Source: Lichtheimia corymbifera B2541
Lineage: Eukaryota; Mucoromycota; Mucoromycetes; Mucorales; Lichtheimiaceae
Assembly (NCBI GenBank): GCA_000697475.1
Contig: JNEU01001092.1
Span: forward strand, 1 to 64,000
DNA: 64,000 bases
Direction: 5' to 3'
The notes below the pieces were generated by a model, which saw only the letters and a list, made by a program, of their open reading frames with translations, ran no database searches and was not told where the DNA came from. Made by a program: the position numbers and the translations under genes. Positions 1 to 9,849 of this stretch are shown in pieces. Position 1 is the stretch's first letter, and each line of letters begins with the position of its first letter.

Positions 1-280
1 CCCATCGTCTAATCAGCATATGAACAATGAAGCTTTATGTAATGAATGTAATATGACAGAAGGAACAAGAGCGTCTCGATACAATGATGTGGGTCTAATC
101 CAATCTCCCCTTCCGGCCTTCAAATTTCTATCCTTCCTTTCCTTCCAGATGCCAACCAGTGGATCACAAAGAATCAGCAGGTGTCGTTGTGTCATTGTAT
201 TCTTGGTTGCTGCCGTCATAGCATCTTCATCCATGATTGTAAAAGTAGCTGTTGCATGCATTGACTTGAATGTTGCAATA

Positions 281-520
281 TCATCCATGGTGGTCAAAGA
301 TATAAGCCCTCGTTTCCATGCCTTCCAATTCACCCAATCCATCATCATCCTCAGCCGTATCCACGTGTTCGTTACTGCTGACGACGAGCCAAGTAGCCAA
401 AGCAACATTCCAGGATTCCGCATTACTGTACTTCATTGCATCCATCCATTCATCCATAACCGTTGCGAGTCCAATAAGAAAGAGCCTCTGTGATCGCTGC
501 TGATATGCTTCCTTTTCCAT
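281..520 (-). CDS. possible ORF or gene remnant, unknown
   Basis: This is an uninterrupted 79-codon reading frame, acidic near its end (EDDDG) and with an amphipathic first half (RLFLIGLATVMDEWMDAM). A second open frame on the same strand (433-624) lies directly upstream, offset by one base. The two could be exons or a frameshifted remnant. I do not recognise the family. It lies about 150 bp from the left edge of the foldback element, so it may be a host gene broken by insertion or a chance ORF. Low confidence that it is expressed. Confidence 0.25.
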   Translation of the reverse strand: MEKEAYQQRSQRLFLIGLATVMDEWMDAMKYSNAESWNVALATWLVVSSNEHVDTAEDDDGLGELEGMETRAYIFDHHG

Positions 521-1066
521 CCGAATGTTGGTCTCTCTCTTTCTTGGTCATTTTCAGTGCAGCTCAACAAGGCGAAGAGTGCTTGTATTGCGGGATACTT
601 GATAGCTGATATGGTACCATCCATTAGAAGTGGTATGCATCATTGCCAGTTGCCACACGTAAATAAAGCTGCTTTTATACAATGGCTATCAGCTTTCCAC
701 GTGAAGAGGCCGCAAGTAACTTGAGATAATGGAGACCTTGCTAATGGCAGCTGCTGTTACGGGATGGTTGTAGCAGAGGAGCGTGTTGTAGTAGTAGAGT
801 GACAAGATTGTGAACGCTGCTTGAGACAATAAAATCATTGCTAATAGTAACTGCTGGAATGAATGCTGTTTCGTTTGATTGTGGCATTGGAGTGTGCAAG
901 ATGGTGTGTGCTTTCAAGAAAGGCGTGTGTTGAAGTGGGGTGCACGCGCCATGAGCTTGCCATTCAGCTCAAGACAATAGGATCAAGATATTCGTAGCAT
1001 TGACATGGTGGATTGAAAAGCAAGGCAATCGTTCGCAGGTTGTAGTTGTACTTGAATGGGGGCAAG

Positions 1067-1458
1067 AGTTGAGAATGGGAGGAGGAAGAGGCAAGATGCC
1101 GAGAGTGGAAGAGGTGGAAATTAAATAGGTCAGACACTACATGCACTCTATAAATTACTCCACGACCTTGATTGCCTCTCTCAAACCTGAAACTTTCACA
1201 CATTGTGCTCCTCGGCATGCTGAACAACTTTGTCTTAATAAAGGACCCACGCTTCATTTGAAAGTTGAGAATGGGAGGAGGAAGAGGCAAGATGCCGAGA
1301 GTGGAAGAGGTGGAAATTAAATAGGTCAGACACTACATGCACTCTATAAATTACTCCACGACCTTGATTGCCTCTCTCAAACCTGAAACTTTCACACATT
1401 GTGCTCCTCGGCATGCTGAACAACTTTGTCTTAATAAAGGACCCACACTTCATTTGGA
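1067..1458. repeat. 196-bp direct tandem duplication (2 copies)
   Basis: 1067-1262 is repeated almost identically at 1263-1458. Only a few positions differ, near the end of the unit (for example cccacgcttc against cccacacttc). Each unit contains one copy of the 75-bp module of the foldback family. The near identity indicates a recent duplication, or gene conversion, inside the element. Confidence 0.9.
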
Positions 1459-1977
1459 AATTTCGAAAGGGAGAGCATAATGTGGGGTTTACTATGATGG
1501 GCGGAAATTGGGAAAGCGCCGGATTTATGAAAAAGTCAATTAGTATGTAGTTTCTTGGGATTCCCCATCTCGCACTTGAAACTCGGTCAGAAGGTACTCT
1601 CGCACATGCTGGTCAACTCCATTCATTTAAAAACCGCATGGTTCATTATGAACATGTTGAATGCCGGCCAGCCCAAATGTAAGCGAAAAGTAGGGTAGAC
1701 GCTCCTGCTCGCCGAGGTTGCCCACCTCGAACCTGAAACTTTCACACAACATCCTTTCGACCACGCCGAGCAATTTAGTTCTCATAAAGTCCCCAGAGTT
1801 CATTATGAAAACATTAAATGTAGGAGAGACGACGAATGGATGGTAACATAAATAGGGTGTACGGCCGTGCGCGCCGATATTGCTGGTGGGGACGTCGAAA
1901 CTTGGTCAGGAGGTGCTCTCGGTCATGCTGATCAACATCGTTCTTATAAAGCCTCCACACATCATTATGGAGATTTG

Positions 1978-2210
1978 GATATACAGGCGTCTTTGTGTTT
2001 TTACATATGCTGTATGCATGATGTTATATGACAAGTGGTGTTTTTCACTGTGAAGTATCATGCAAATGAGCTGTGTTACACATGCACGCCTCTGCGCACC
2101 TTCCGCTCTATCAAGTTCAAGCTGCTCGACAATGAACAAACGTCACTTGTCATATAGCATCATGCTTTTCAGCATATGCAAAACAAGAAAGTGCATTTAT
2201 CTCTAAACTT
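1978..2210. repeat. hairpin H0 of the foldback element
   Basis: About 1978-2060 (passing through ttacatatgctgta and tgacaagtgg) is matched in inverted orientation by about 2125-2210 (cacttgtcatatagcatcat onward). It is an imperfect stem with a central unpaired region. It is the first of three hairpins in a row. Confidence 0.6.
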
Positions 2211-2340
2211 TACAATGAAACATGGGCTCTTTCATAGAACAATATTGCTCGTCGTGGTAGAGCGCACCTTGTCAATCATGTATCACGAACAAGCTTGTCA
2301 ACCCTCGATTCATTCACATTTCCGTTTTTACAGATGCTGA

Positions 2341-3010
2341 AAGCGTGATGCTATATGATAAGTGGTGTTTTTCACTGTGAAGTATCATGCAAATGAGCTG
2401 TGTTACACAAACACGCCCCTGCGCACCTTCCGTTCTATTAGGGTCAAGCGACTTGGCAATGAACAAAGACCACTTGTCATATAGCATCACGTTACAGCAT
2501 ATGTAAAACATAAAGGTGCCTGTATCTCAAAACTTCACAATGAAACATGCGGTCTTCAATCGAACAAAGTTGCTCGTCGGGGTGAAGCGCACCTTGTGTA
2601 GAGGTTTCACGATCACGCTCGCCGATCTCAGATTCACCCAATGTCACCACCAGCCTCGTCGAAAAAAAATTCAAGAGGTCGACCCGATCAACTTTGGCTG
2701 GTGGTGACATTGGGTGAATCTGAGAATGGCCACGACGATCGCGAAACTTCTACACAAGGTGCGCCTCACCCCTCCGCGCAACTTTGTTCGATTGAAGACC
2801 GCATGTTTCATTGTGAAGTTTTGAGATACAGGCACCTTTATGTTTTACATATGCTGTAACGTGATGCTATATGACAAGTGGTCTTTGTTCATTGCCAAGT
2901 CGCTTGACCCTAATAGAACGGAAGGTGCAGACGGACTTCTTTGTGCAACACAGCTCATTTGCATGATACTTCACAATGAACAAACACCACTTTCTATATA
3001 GCATCACGCT
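2341..3010. repeat. large near-palindrome H1 (arms about 315 bp, loop about 40 bp)
   Basis: The left arm 2341-2655 and right arm 2696-3010 are inverted copies. The innermost pairing is tgtcaccaccagcc against ggctggtggtgaca, and the outer pairing is gcgtgatgctatatg against tatatagcatcacgc. The inner roughly 230 bp per arm is almost perfect and the outer part is more diverged. Transcription through it would give a long double-stranded RNA stem. Confidence 0.85.
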
Positions 3011-3417
3011 TATAGCATATGTAATAACATAAATGTACCTGTATCGCTTAACTTTACAATGAAACATGGGCTCTTTCATAGAGCAAAGTTGCTCGTCGGG
3101 GTCGAGCGCACCTTGGGTGCAAGTTTCACGATCGAGCTCGCCAATCCCAAATTTCGCGATGTCACCACCAGCCAGAAATATTTTTGTTCGACTCACGATC
3201 TACTTTAGCTGGTGCTGACATTGCGAAATCTAGGATTGACCACCACGATCTTGAAACCTCTACACAAGATCCTTTCGACCCCGGTGAGCAACTTTGCTCT
3301 ATGTAATACCCTACGTTTCATTGTAAAGTTTAGAGATACAGGCACCTTTATGTTTTACATATGCAGGAAGCGTGATGATATATGGAAAGTGGTGTTTGTT
3401 CATTGTCAAGTATATAG
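2963..3417. repeat. near-palindrome H2 (arms about 210 bp), overlapping H1
   Basis: The left arm is 2963-3172 and the right arm 3208-3417, pairing around gatgtcaccaccagc and gctggtgctgacat. The left arm reuses the outer part of the right arm of H1 (2963-3010), so H1 and H2 are alternative, mutually exclusive folds at their boundary. It is more diverged than H1. Confidence 0.75.
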
Positions 3418-3519
3418 CTAGACGCTAAATAGAGCCAAATATGCCGACGGGCGGGTTTGTGTAACACTGATTGGATAGTACGGGAATGTCAATGCATGAC
3501 ACGTATACATCGCCCGTTA

Positions 3520-4050
3520 TTAACCACTTCCTCGCATTCGCCATTGTTGCGCATTCGCTGCATTGGAACGATTGCCCTGCTCCATCCCATCATTTCCATC
3601 TTTTAACTTTCTTGATCCGACTGGATCTAACAGAGTTACGCTCAAACAAAGAAATATCATCCAACATTAGAAAAAATCACATTGATTGATTATTCGTAAA
3701 CTGGCAGCTAATAGCCCATTCCTCCCATTCCCGTTGCTGTCCAAAACAATGCATGTGAACTATTGTCCTGCTCCAACCCAACACTTCCATCATTCAACTT
3801 TTGTGATTGGAGTGGATTTGACAGAGTTACGCTTAAACAAAGGAATATCATCCAACATGGGAAAAATCAAGTTGATTGATTACTGCTTAAACCGGCAGCT
3901 AATAGCGCATTCTTCCCATTCGCCATTTTCACCCAAACCAATGCATGTGAACGATTATACTGCTCCAGTCCATCATTCCTATCATTCAACTTTTCATGAT
4001 CCGAGCACGTTTGACTGAATAATACTCAAACAGAGAAATATCGTTCATGG
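3520..4050. repeat. three diverged tandem repeats of about 191-193 bp
   Basis: The landmark acagagttacgct followed by caaacaaagaaatatcatcc occurs near 3630, again near 3821 and in decayed form near 4013, giving periods of 191 and about 193 bp. Each unit also carries a cccattc stretch and an aatgcatgtgaac-like stretch. They form the right inner part of foldback element A and are absent from copy B. Confidence 0.8.
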
Positions 4051-4447
4051 TTATCATATCAGCCTCTTTAATTTTTTTGTTCCACTCCCTCCTTCTTGCC
4101 TCTTCGTCCCATTTTCAACTGTTACCCCATTCGAGTACAACTACAAGCTGTGAACGATCCTCCTGCTTCGCCCCATCATGTCAATCCTGCAACTGTCTTA
4201 AGCGAATGTCTTTGACTGAATGGCAAGTGCATGGCATGTGCACTCCACTAGTGCATACAATACACGCTTTTGCTGAACTATGCACCGCCTTACAGACTCC
4301 TTTGCCACCCAGTCGTAGCAGCATTCATCGCCAGCAGTTGATATTAGCAGTTAAGTCTTTACTCCATTGTCTCAAATAGTGTTATTTACTTGCAGCCTTT
4401 TTATTTGGCATAAAGAGCTGATAGCAAGTCGGTTTTAATACATACGA

Positions 4448-4606
4448 ATGGTGTTGGATTCAAGGTTTACTTTGGCGGATACGACATTTGCATTGGCCAA
4501 CCGTTTCCACGTTTCTGTAATGCAGCATGGGACTTCCCTTCTTCCTGAATTGGACCTCGTCATGGGTGTGCCACTTGATGCATTGTATGATACAATAGAA
4601 AGATAG
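4448..4606 (+). CDS. possible small ORF / 3' exon remnant
   Basis: A 52-codon frame starts at an ATG just outside the right edge of the foldback element and ends at TAG. Its composition looks protein-like (ALANRFHVSVMQHG, LDLVMGVPLDALYDTIER), but I do not recognise it and no splice partner is evident. It may be the displaced end of a gene interrupted by the element, or chance. The stretch 4607-5233 holds only AT-rich sequence and the leader of the next gene. Confidence 0.2.
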   Translation: MVLDSRFTLADTTFALANRFHVSVMQHGTSLLPELDLVMGVPLDALYDTIER

Positions 4607-5233
4607 GTGGAGGATTTTGGAAGCGTATCCACGTGTAAATAGAGTGATGAAGGAAATAAAGATAGGAAGAGAATGGGTCTGATTGATTCATTGTGTCTTG
4701 AACAAAGGCTACATTTCTTGCATTCTCCTTTTTTTTCGCGATTTAGATCTTATATTATTCACATACGGTAGTTGGTAACTTCAACTATATTGGAGACGTA
4801 TATGCATCCAAGGTTGTTACAAGGTAAAGTCCCACGCTGACGAAGCTTAGTCTAAATAAATGGCATTGAGCAGTACATAGCAACCTGCATTGTTGCCGAA
4901 AAAAGCAATCCATGACGACCATCATCATCATATGACTTTTGAAAAATATTAAAAGCTAGCATATAACGTCAATCTCCCATCATCATTAACTTTCAACATG
5001 AACTTTGAGATTTAGTTCAGTATGCAGGGTCCAAAAACTAAGTAGCTAAAAGTGAACAAAAGTGTGTGCGTGTGCGTGTGGACGATCATCAGGCTGTGTT
5101 TCCAGGCAACGGGTGCGTGTCAAAGTCCGAGGCAATCATGTGCTTTTGTGTGCTTTGTTCACCGACTTTTTAAAGAGCACATCCCGGCTGTCGTGTTTCT
5201 TTTTCTTTTTTAGCCTATATTCACACCACAACA

Positions 5234-6597
5234 ATGGCGGCATCGATGACCAAACCTCCTCCTGAGTTGGCTGATTCACATTCCATGAGCAGCGGCAGTA
5301 GCAGTAATGGGGATGACCTGTCCGACTTTGAGCATGACCTGGACGTGATTGAGGGCTGGACCACTGCCGACTTTATATCTGAGAACGACTTTGACATGAT
5401 TGAAATGTTATCTGCAGCCTTGGAACAAGTGACACATCAACTTAATGACAAACAACGAGAAATCCGAGCACGATCTACTGAGTGGACCACCAAAACCAAG
5501 GAAAAGTTGCGACGACAAACAGCACGATTGGAGGATCAGAAAACACGACTCCAAGCACAGTTATTGAAGAAATATGATGCGATTGAAGTGAGGATGAATC
5601 GAGATGCAAAGACCGTACGGCTTCGAGATAAGATTTCTTTTGTGGTGGGTGTCGGCAACGCGTGTGTCTCTCCGGCTTTGGCAGCTCGATTACCGACCTG
5701 GATACCATTGTACTACACCATTCAGTCGTTGTACTTGCTATCATTGCGTTACCTTATTTACAAGGTCAAGAAATGGCATTACTTTATCTTTGATCTCTGT
5801 TACTTTGTCAATGCGATGACATTGCTGTTCCTTTGGGTATTCCCTGGATCTCGTGCCATGTTTATTGCCACTTATTGCTTGACGAATGGACCGGTCGCAT
5901 GGGCGATTGTCACATGGTAAGAGAGCGAGAGAAATGATGGGTACATCCATATTGATCTGGTGGTGGTGAACAAACCATCCTAATTAGGCGAAATTCACTC
6001 GTGTTCCATTCATTGGATAAGATTACCTCGGTTTTCATTCACATTTTTCCTCCTCTTGTCATGTACACCATACGTTGGCTGCCCGAACTCGAATGTCAAT
6101 CCAGCAACTATCGCGATACCCGGTTTCCAGGAGTCACCAATGACATCACCATGAGCTTCAAAGAAGCCATGTTGCTCTCGACAATAGCCTACCTGATCTG
6201 GCAAGCGCTTTATTTTGTGTTCATTATGGTGCGGAGAAGAGAAAAGGTGGAGTCGGGTCTACGCATGACATCCTATTCGTGGCTACTTGATGATTCGCAT
6301 GGACGCAAAGGACTTATCCAAAAAGCTGCCTTTGTATTTGGCGCAAAGTACAAGCTCTACATGTTCATGCTACTGCAACTCGTATATAACGTGGTCACCA
6401 CCATGCCCACCTATTTCCTCTTTCAGCATTTTTGGCTGCATACCCTCTTTCTCATCACCATTTTCACAGCAAGTATCTTTAACGGTGCCAGCTTTTATAT
6501 TGAAGTCTTTTCAAGGCGTTACGCTCTCGAAGTTGAAAAACTGGTTGAACGATCAAAATCTGGCAAGCAGGATATGGACAAGTCAAAGACAGCATAG
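5234..6597 (+). CDS. GPC1: glycerophosphocholine acyltransferase, GPC1 family
   Basis: There are two exons, 5234-5916 and 5988-6597; the intron 5917-5987 splits a Trp codon and restores frame exactly. The product (about 430 aa) has an acidic, Ser-rich N-terminus, a charged coiled-coil-like stretch (about residues 60-125) and then the multi-pass core of the Gpc1/DUF2838 family. Visible family motifs are RDKISFVVGV, KWHYFIFDLCYFVN, HSLDKITS and the Pro-containing membrane segment after it. Known family role: acylation of glycerophosphocholine to lysophosphatidylcholine at the ER, a step in phosphatidylcholine remodelling. The start has a favourable context (cacaacaATGG) after a pyrimidine-rich leader. 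It converges on the PalA gene, with only 39 bp between the stop codons. Confidence 0.9.
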
Positions 6598-6636
6598 ATT
6601 TTAATTCTTTCAGTACATAAATGCTTTATCCATAAT

Positions 6637-9512
6637 CTAATGACCCCATTGAGAGCCCCATTCATTTGGATTGGGTGGGTGACTTGATCGTACATGTTGT
6701 CCATTTATCGACATGTTTGCCATTCCAAGTGATAATCGTCTAAGGATAAAAAGCATCAATCATTGTGTTTTGTTGCTGTTGTTGTTGGATAACTTACTCT
6801 ACAATCTGATCGGATTCAGCTCGACGATGATGGCAATACTTTAAACAGCTATCTCGGAAGCTTGCCAGACTCCGTCCATGATCGGCATAAAACTATTACA
6901 ATGATGAGAAAAAGGCCCGTGCACATGTACACGCATTTACTATTCTTACCTTGAGTCCTTCTTGCAAATTGTTTCTAATCTCCACAAACTTTTGGTATGC
7001 CTGGCTCAAATTCTGTAAAGCACGTTCTCGCTTGGCTGTGGCTGATTCATTTTCCCGCGCTGTGCAATACTCTTGGTGAACCTGAGCCAATTCCCTTAGA
7101 ATCTGATTTTGTCTTTCATCTTGTTGGTCGATTTGCATCAGCAAGTCATCGTATTTGCGTAATTCCTCTGCAAACAATTCCTCAAATTGGGCAGGATCAA
7201 TTTTGATGACAGGTGATTTGGCAGTCAATTGAGCTGCTTTTTTCAACAAGGCAGGTGATATATCGTCAGCATTGGAGATCCGTTTGGCCTTGTCAGTGAT
7301 TTGTCGTCGCATCACCAAATGCTCATCCATCTCATCCATCAATCGTCTCAATTGCTCAACGGCTTCTCTTCCATTTGATGCTGACTCTGTATCCTCAGAT
7401 CCAGGAACCGATTGCTCTAGTTCTTGTTCAGGTAACGCAAGAATATCAATGATCTTGGCCCACGTATCCAACTTGCGATACACAATTTGATCGGCCTTTT
7501 GTGCAGACATGAGCGTATTGCGATGTTGTTGTCCTTGGGACACCATCTCGGCTGTAAAGACACGCGACTCGGGGCGATTCCATTCTAAATTAGCCAAGTT
7601 AGCCGCTATAATCACTTGCTTTTTTAAAAATGGTACTCACGTTCACGGTATCTTGATCTTAGTGATTCATCACTTTCTTGCTCATCATCCAGTGCGTTAA
7701 AAGCATCCTCTAGCACCTCAAGGTTCTTGGTCGATGCCTGTTGCACCTTTTCCCACATGTCATAGAGTGCTTGAGAGCCACCACTTTGGCGAACTTCGGC
7801 AGCCTGGCGTTGAAGATGACTAGGCAATCCTTCGGTTTGTTCGAAACCAGCAAGTGTTGTCGAAAGATTGAGTGATTGGATGGAGCTGCGAAGAAAATGG
7901 GAGTTAATGAGGTGATCATCATAAGAGTGAATGCATCGTGATAATGATAATAATACCTGTGGTACACGGCTGTAAGTTCTTCTAATCGAGCAATGATATC
8001 TTCCTTGATGACACGTTCTTTTCTATCGACATAGACACTGGCGGCTTGATGCACAGCAAAAGGGACGAGCTTTTGGAAAAGAGGCAAACCAATGACAGGA
8101 TGAGGGGAGCCACGTCTTTCATTAGCAAGCATGATAGCAACAGGATCAGCAATCTCGGCTGGTGGCGTTGGCTTGACCATTTCTGATTTTTGGATAGGTG
8201 GCAGGGCTGATTCAGAAGGTAATGTTTCCAAGTAAATGACATCATTGTCCTTTTCAGCACGTGCAAGGTTGGTTTGAATGATTTGTTGAAGAGAGCGCAA
8301 GTCGCTGACAACAGTGTTGCTGACCATTGGTGTACCAGAAAAGAATGACTTGATCATGTCAAAAGCACGCTTGACGAGACTGTTGGCGATACGTAAACGT
8401 GCCACTTCTTCGCCGTATTTGTTTTGTGAAATGCACTCGCACGATTTGCGGAATTGGGCAGCGGCATTAAAATGAAGAGCTTTCACTTGCATATGGGTGA
8501 GCCATGGTTTGGGGAATACGCCTTGTGTGGATGAATGGGTGGCGAGTTCATATGCAGCATCATAAAACTCTGCAATCTTGATAGCCAACCGAGCAATGGT
8601 GCCGTCCCGAAGTTGATCCATAGCAGCCCGTTGCCATATACATTCTTGTGCCTGTGCCAGCATCAGGTTGATAAGCGTCTGTAATGCACCACTGGACATG
8701 TCTGCTGTGGGTGGAATACGCATCTCCGGTATGACTACATCTTGCAAGTGCTTGAAACAGCCAGCTGCGCACTTTTACTGTCATGAATCAATGGTCCTGG
8801 TCCTCTTCCTCTCATCCCCCTTTTTCCCCTTACCTGAAAAAAGTTGCATGCTCTCTTGACGCCTTCAGTTGTCAATCGATTCTCCGCATTGCCAAGTTGG
8901 CTGTACATGGCGCCGATGCAGTAAAGAACACACGCCTTTTCATAATGCATGTTGCGATGAGATGTGATATCTACCATGGATAATATAAGTAATGTGTGTA
9001 TATATAAATGTTGCAAGTCATGTACCTGTGTTGCTAGTCGAGAATGCCGGATGCCAAGGAAACTCGATGCCCACCTATCATCATTATGCAAGTGGAAAGG
9101 TTAGCCGAGAAATCAACCCCTTGCCCCCGTGTTGTTATCCTCATTCGACTTACATCAATTGGGAATTTAGAGCCAATAAAGACCAGCTGTGCATAATATC
9201 TATTGTCGTGTCAGTTTTCTCGCGTGTATCTGCCAAGACATGGAGTTTCTAAGGTTACTTTATCAAACGATTCAAGGCTTTTTCATTGGCTTCCATATAA
9301 ATACAATCGTTACGAAGCTCGTCGAGAACACGAAAGTCGTCTGTGTATATGTCTGGGTGCTCAGCATATCCGTTTGAGATATACTTGCGTAGATGGGGTG
9401 TCCAGGTTACTCGCTCGGTTGATTTCGTGTCGATCGAGAGCATGTTGCTTTCCGACGATCGTTTAGAAGCGGTAGGAGAAGATAAAGGCGAGGCGCCTAA
9501 TAGACTGGCCAT
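6637..9512 (-). CDS. palA: pH-response BRO1-domain scaffold, PalA/Rim20 type
   Basis: This is a multi-exon gene. The start at 9512 begins [10 protein letters not shown]; an upstream in-frame ATG lies in a CA-repeat leader and is disfavoured. Spliced motifs follow the family order: [42 protein letters not shown] and [17 protein letters not shown], then the BRO1 core with [15 protein letters not shown] coiled-coil V domain follows ([19 protein letters not shown]) and a C-terminal RFRDSC-like stretch. The last exon comes from a GTAAGT intron ending just before 6747 and finishes NEWGSQWGH. Known role: PalA/Rim20 binds ESCRT-III (Vps32/Snf7) and the PacC/Rim101 factor in ambient alkaline-pH signalling at endosomal membranes. 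It could in principle be the paralogue Bro1/Alix, but the V-domain wording and N-terminus fit PalA better. Confidence 0.85.
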
Positions 9513-9849
9513 GATATATATCGTATGTGTACGTGAAGGGACGTGTGTGTGTGTGTGTGTCTGTGTTATCGTCAAGGAACAGGCAAGAAGAAACAGAAAA
9601 GGGAGGTGGTGGTGGTTGTGGTGAGAGAAAAGAAGCCTTGAATCACGCAGCAGCCGTGCTGTTGCCAAATAAAGGGACTTTCCAATTTAATTGTGTCAAG
9701 TCTTCTTTGCTGTCTTTTATTCCTTTATACTATTCACTTATATTCTCTCTCCCTCTCTATCTCACTCTCACACCGTATACACACGGCTTCCTTTGAGTTA
9801 TCACCCTTATCAGTCAGTCCTTTCTGCGTCTCTAATTACGACACGCGAA

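Larger units (their letters stand above)
656..4435. mobile_element. compound foldback / long terminal inverted-repeat element, copy A (no transposase)
   Basis: The outer parts are inverted repeats. 685-1090 is matched in reverse complement by about 4080-4426, and the outermost clear pair is GCTATCAGCT at 685-694 against AGCTGATAGC at 4417-4426. Between the arms lie a 196-bp tandem duplication, about eleven copies of a 75-bp module in both orientations, a chain of hairpins and three roughly 191-bp tandem repeats. A second copy of most of this content is at 53446-55325. No ORF resembles a transposase, so it is best described as a non-autonomous foldback or TIR element. The edges are estimated from inter-copy similarity; I could not define a target-site duplication. 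Confidence 0.65.

Noticed and set aside
2314..3196. Short minus-strand ORFs reading ET-TQGAL-P-EQLCS-like peptides
   Set aside because: They are translations of the 75-bp foldback module; frames break between copies and both strands are open, so the repeat itself explains the similarity.
9513..9668. N-terminal extension of PalA from the upstream ATG
   Set aside because: The extra residues are translated from a CA-repeat leader and are absent from the family; MASLLG is the better start.
9691..9849. N-terminal extension of the GRF/RING protein
   Set aside because: The stretch is pyrimidine-rich like a fungal 5' UTR and adds only an unrelated hydrophobic leader.
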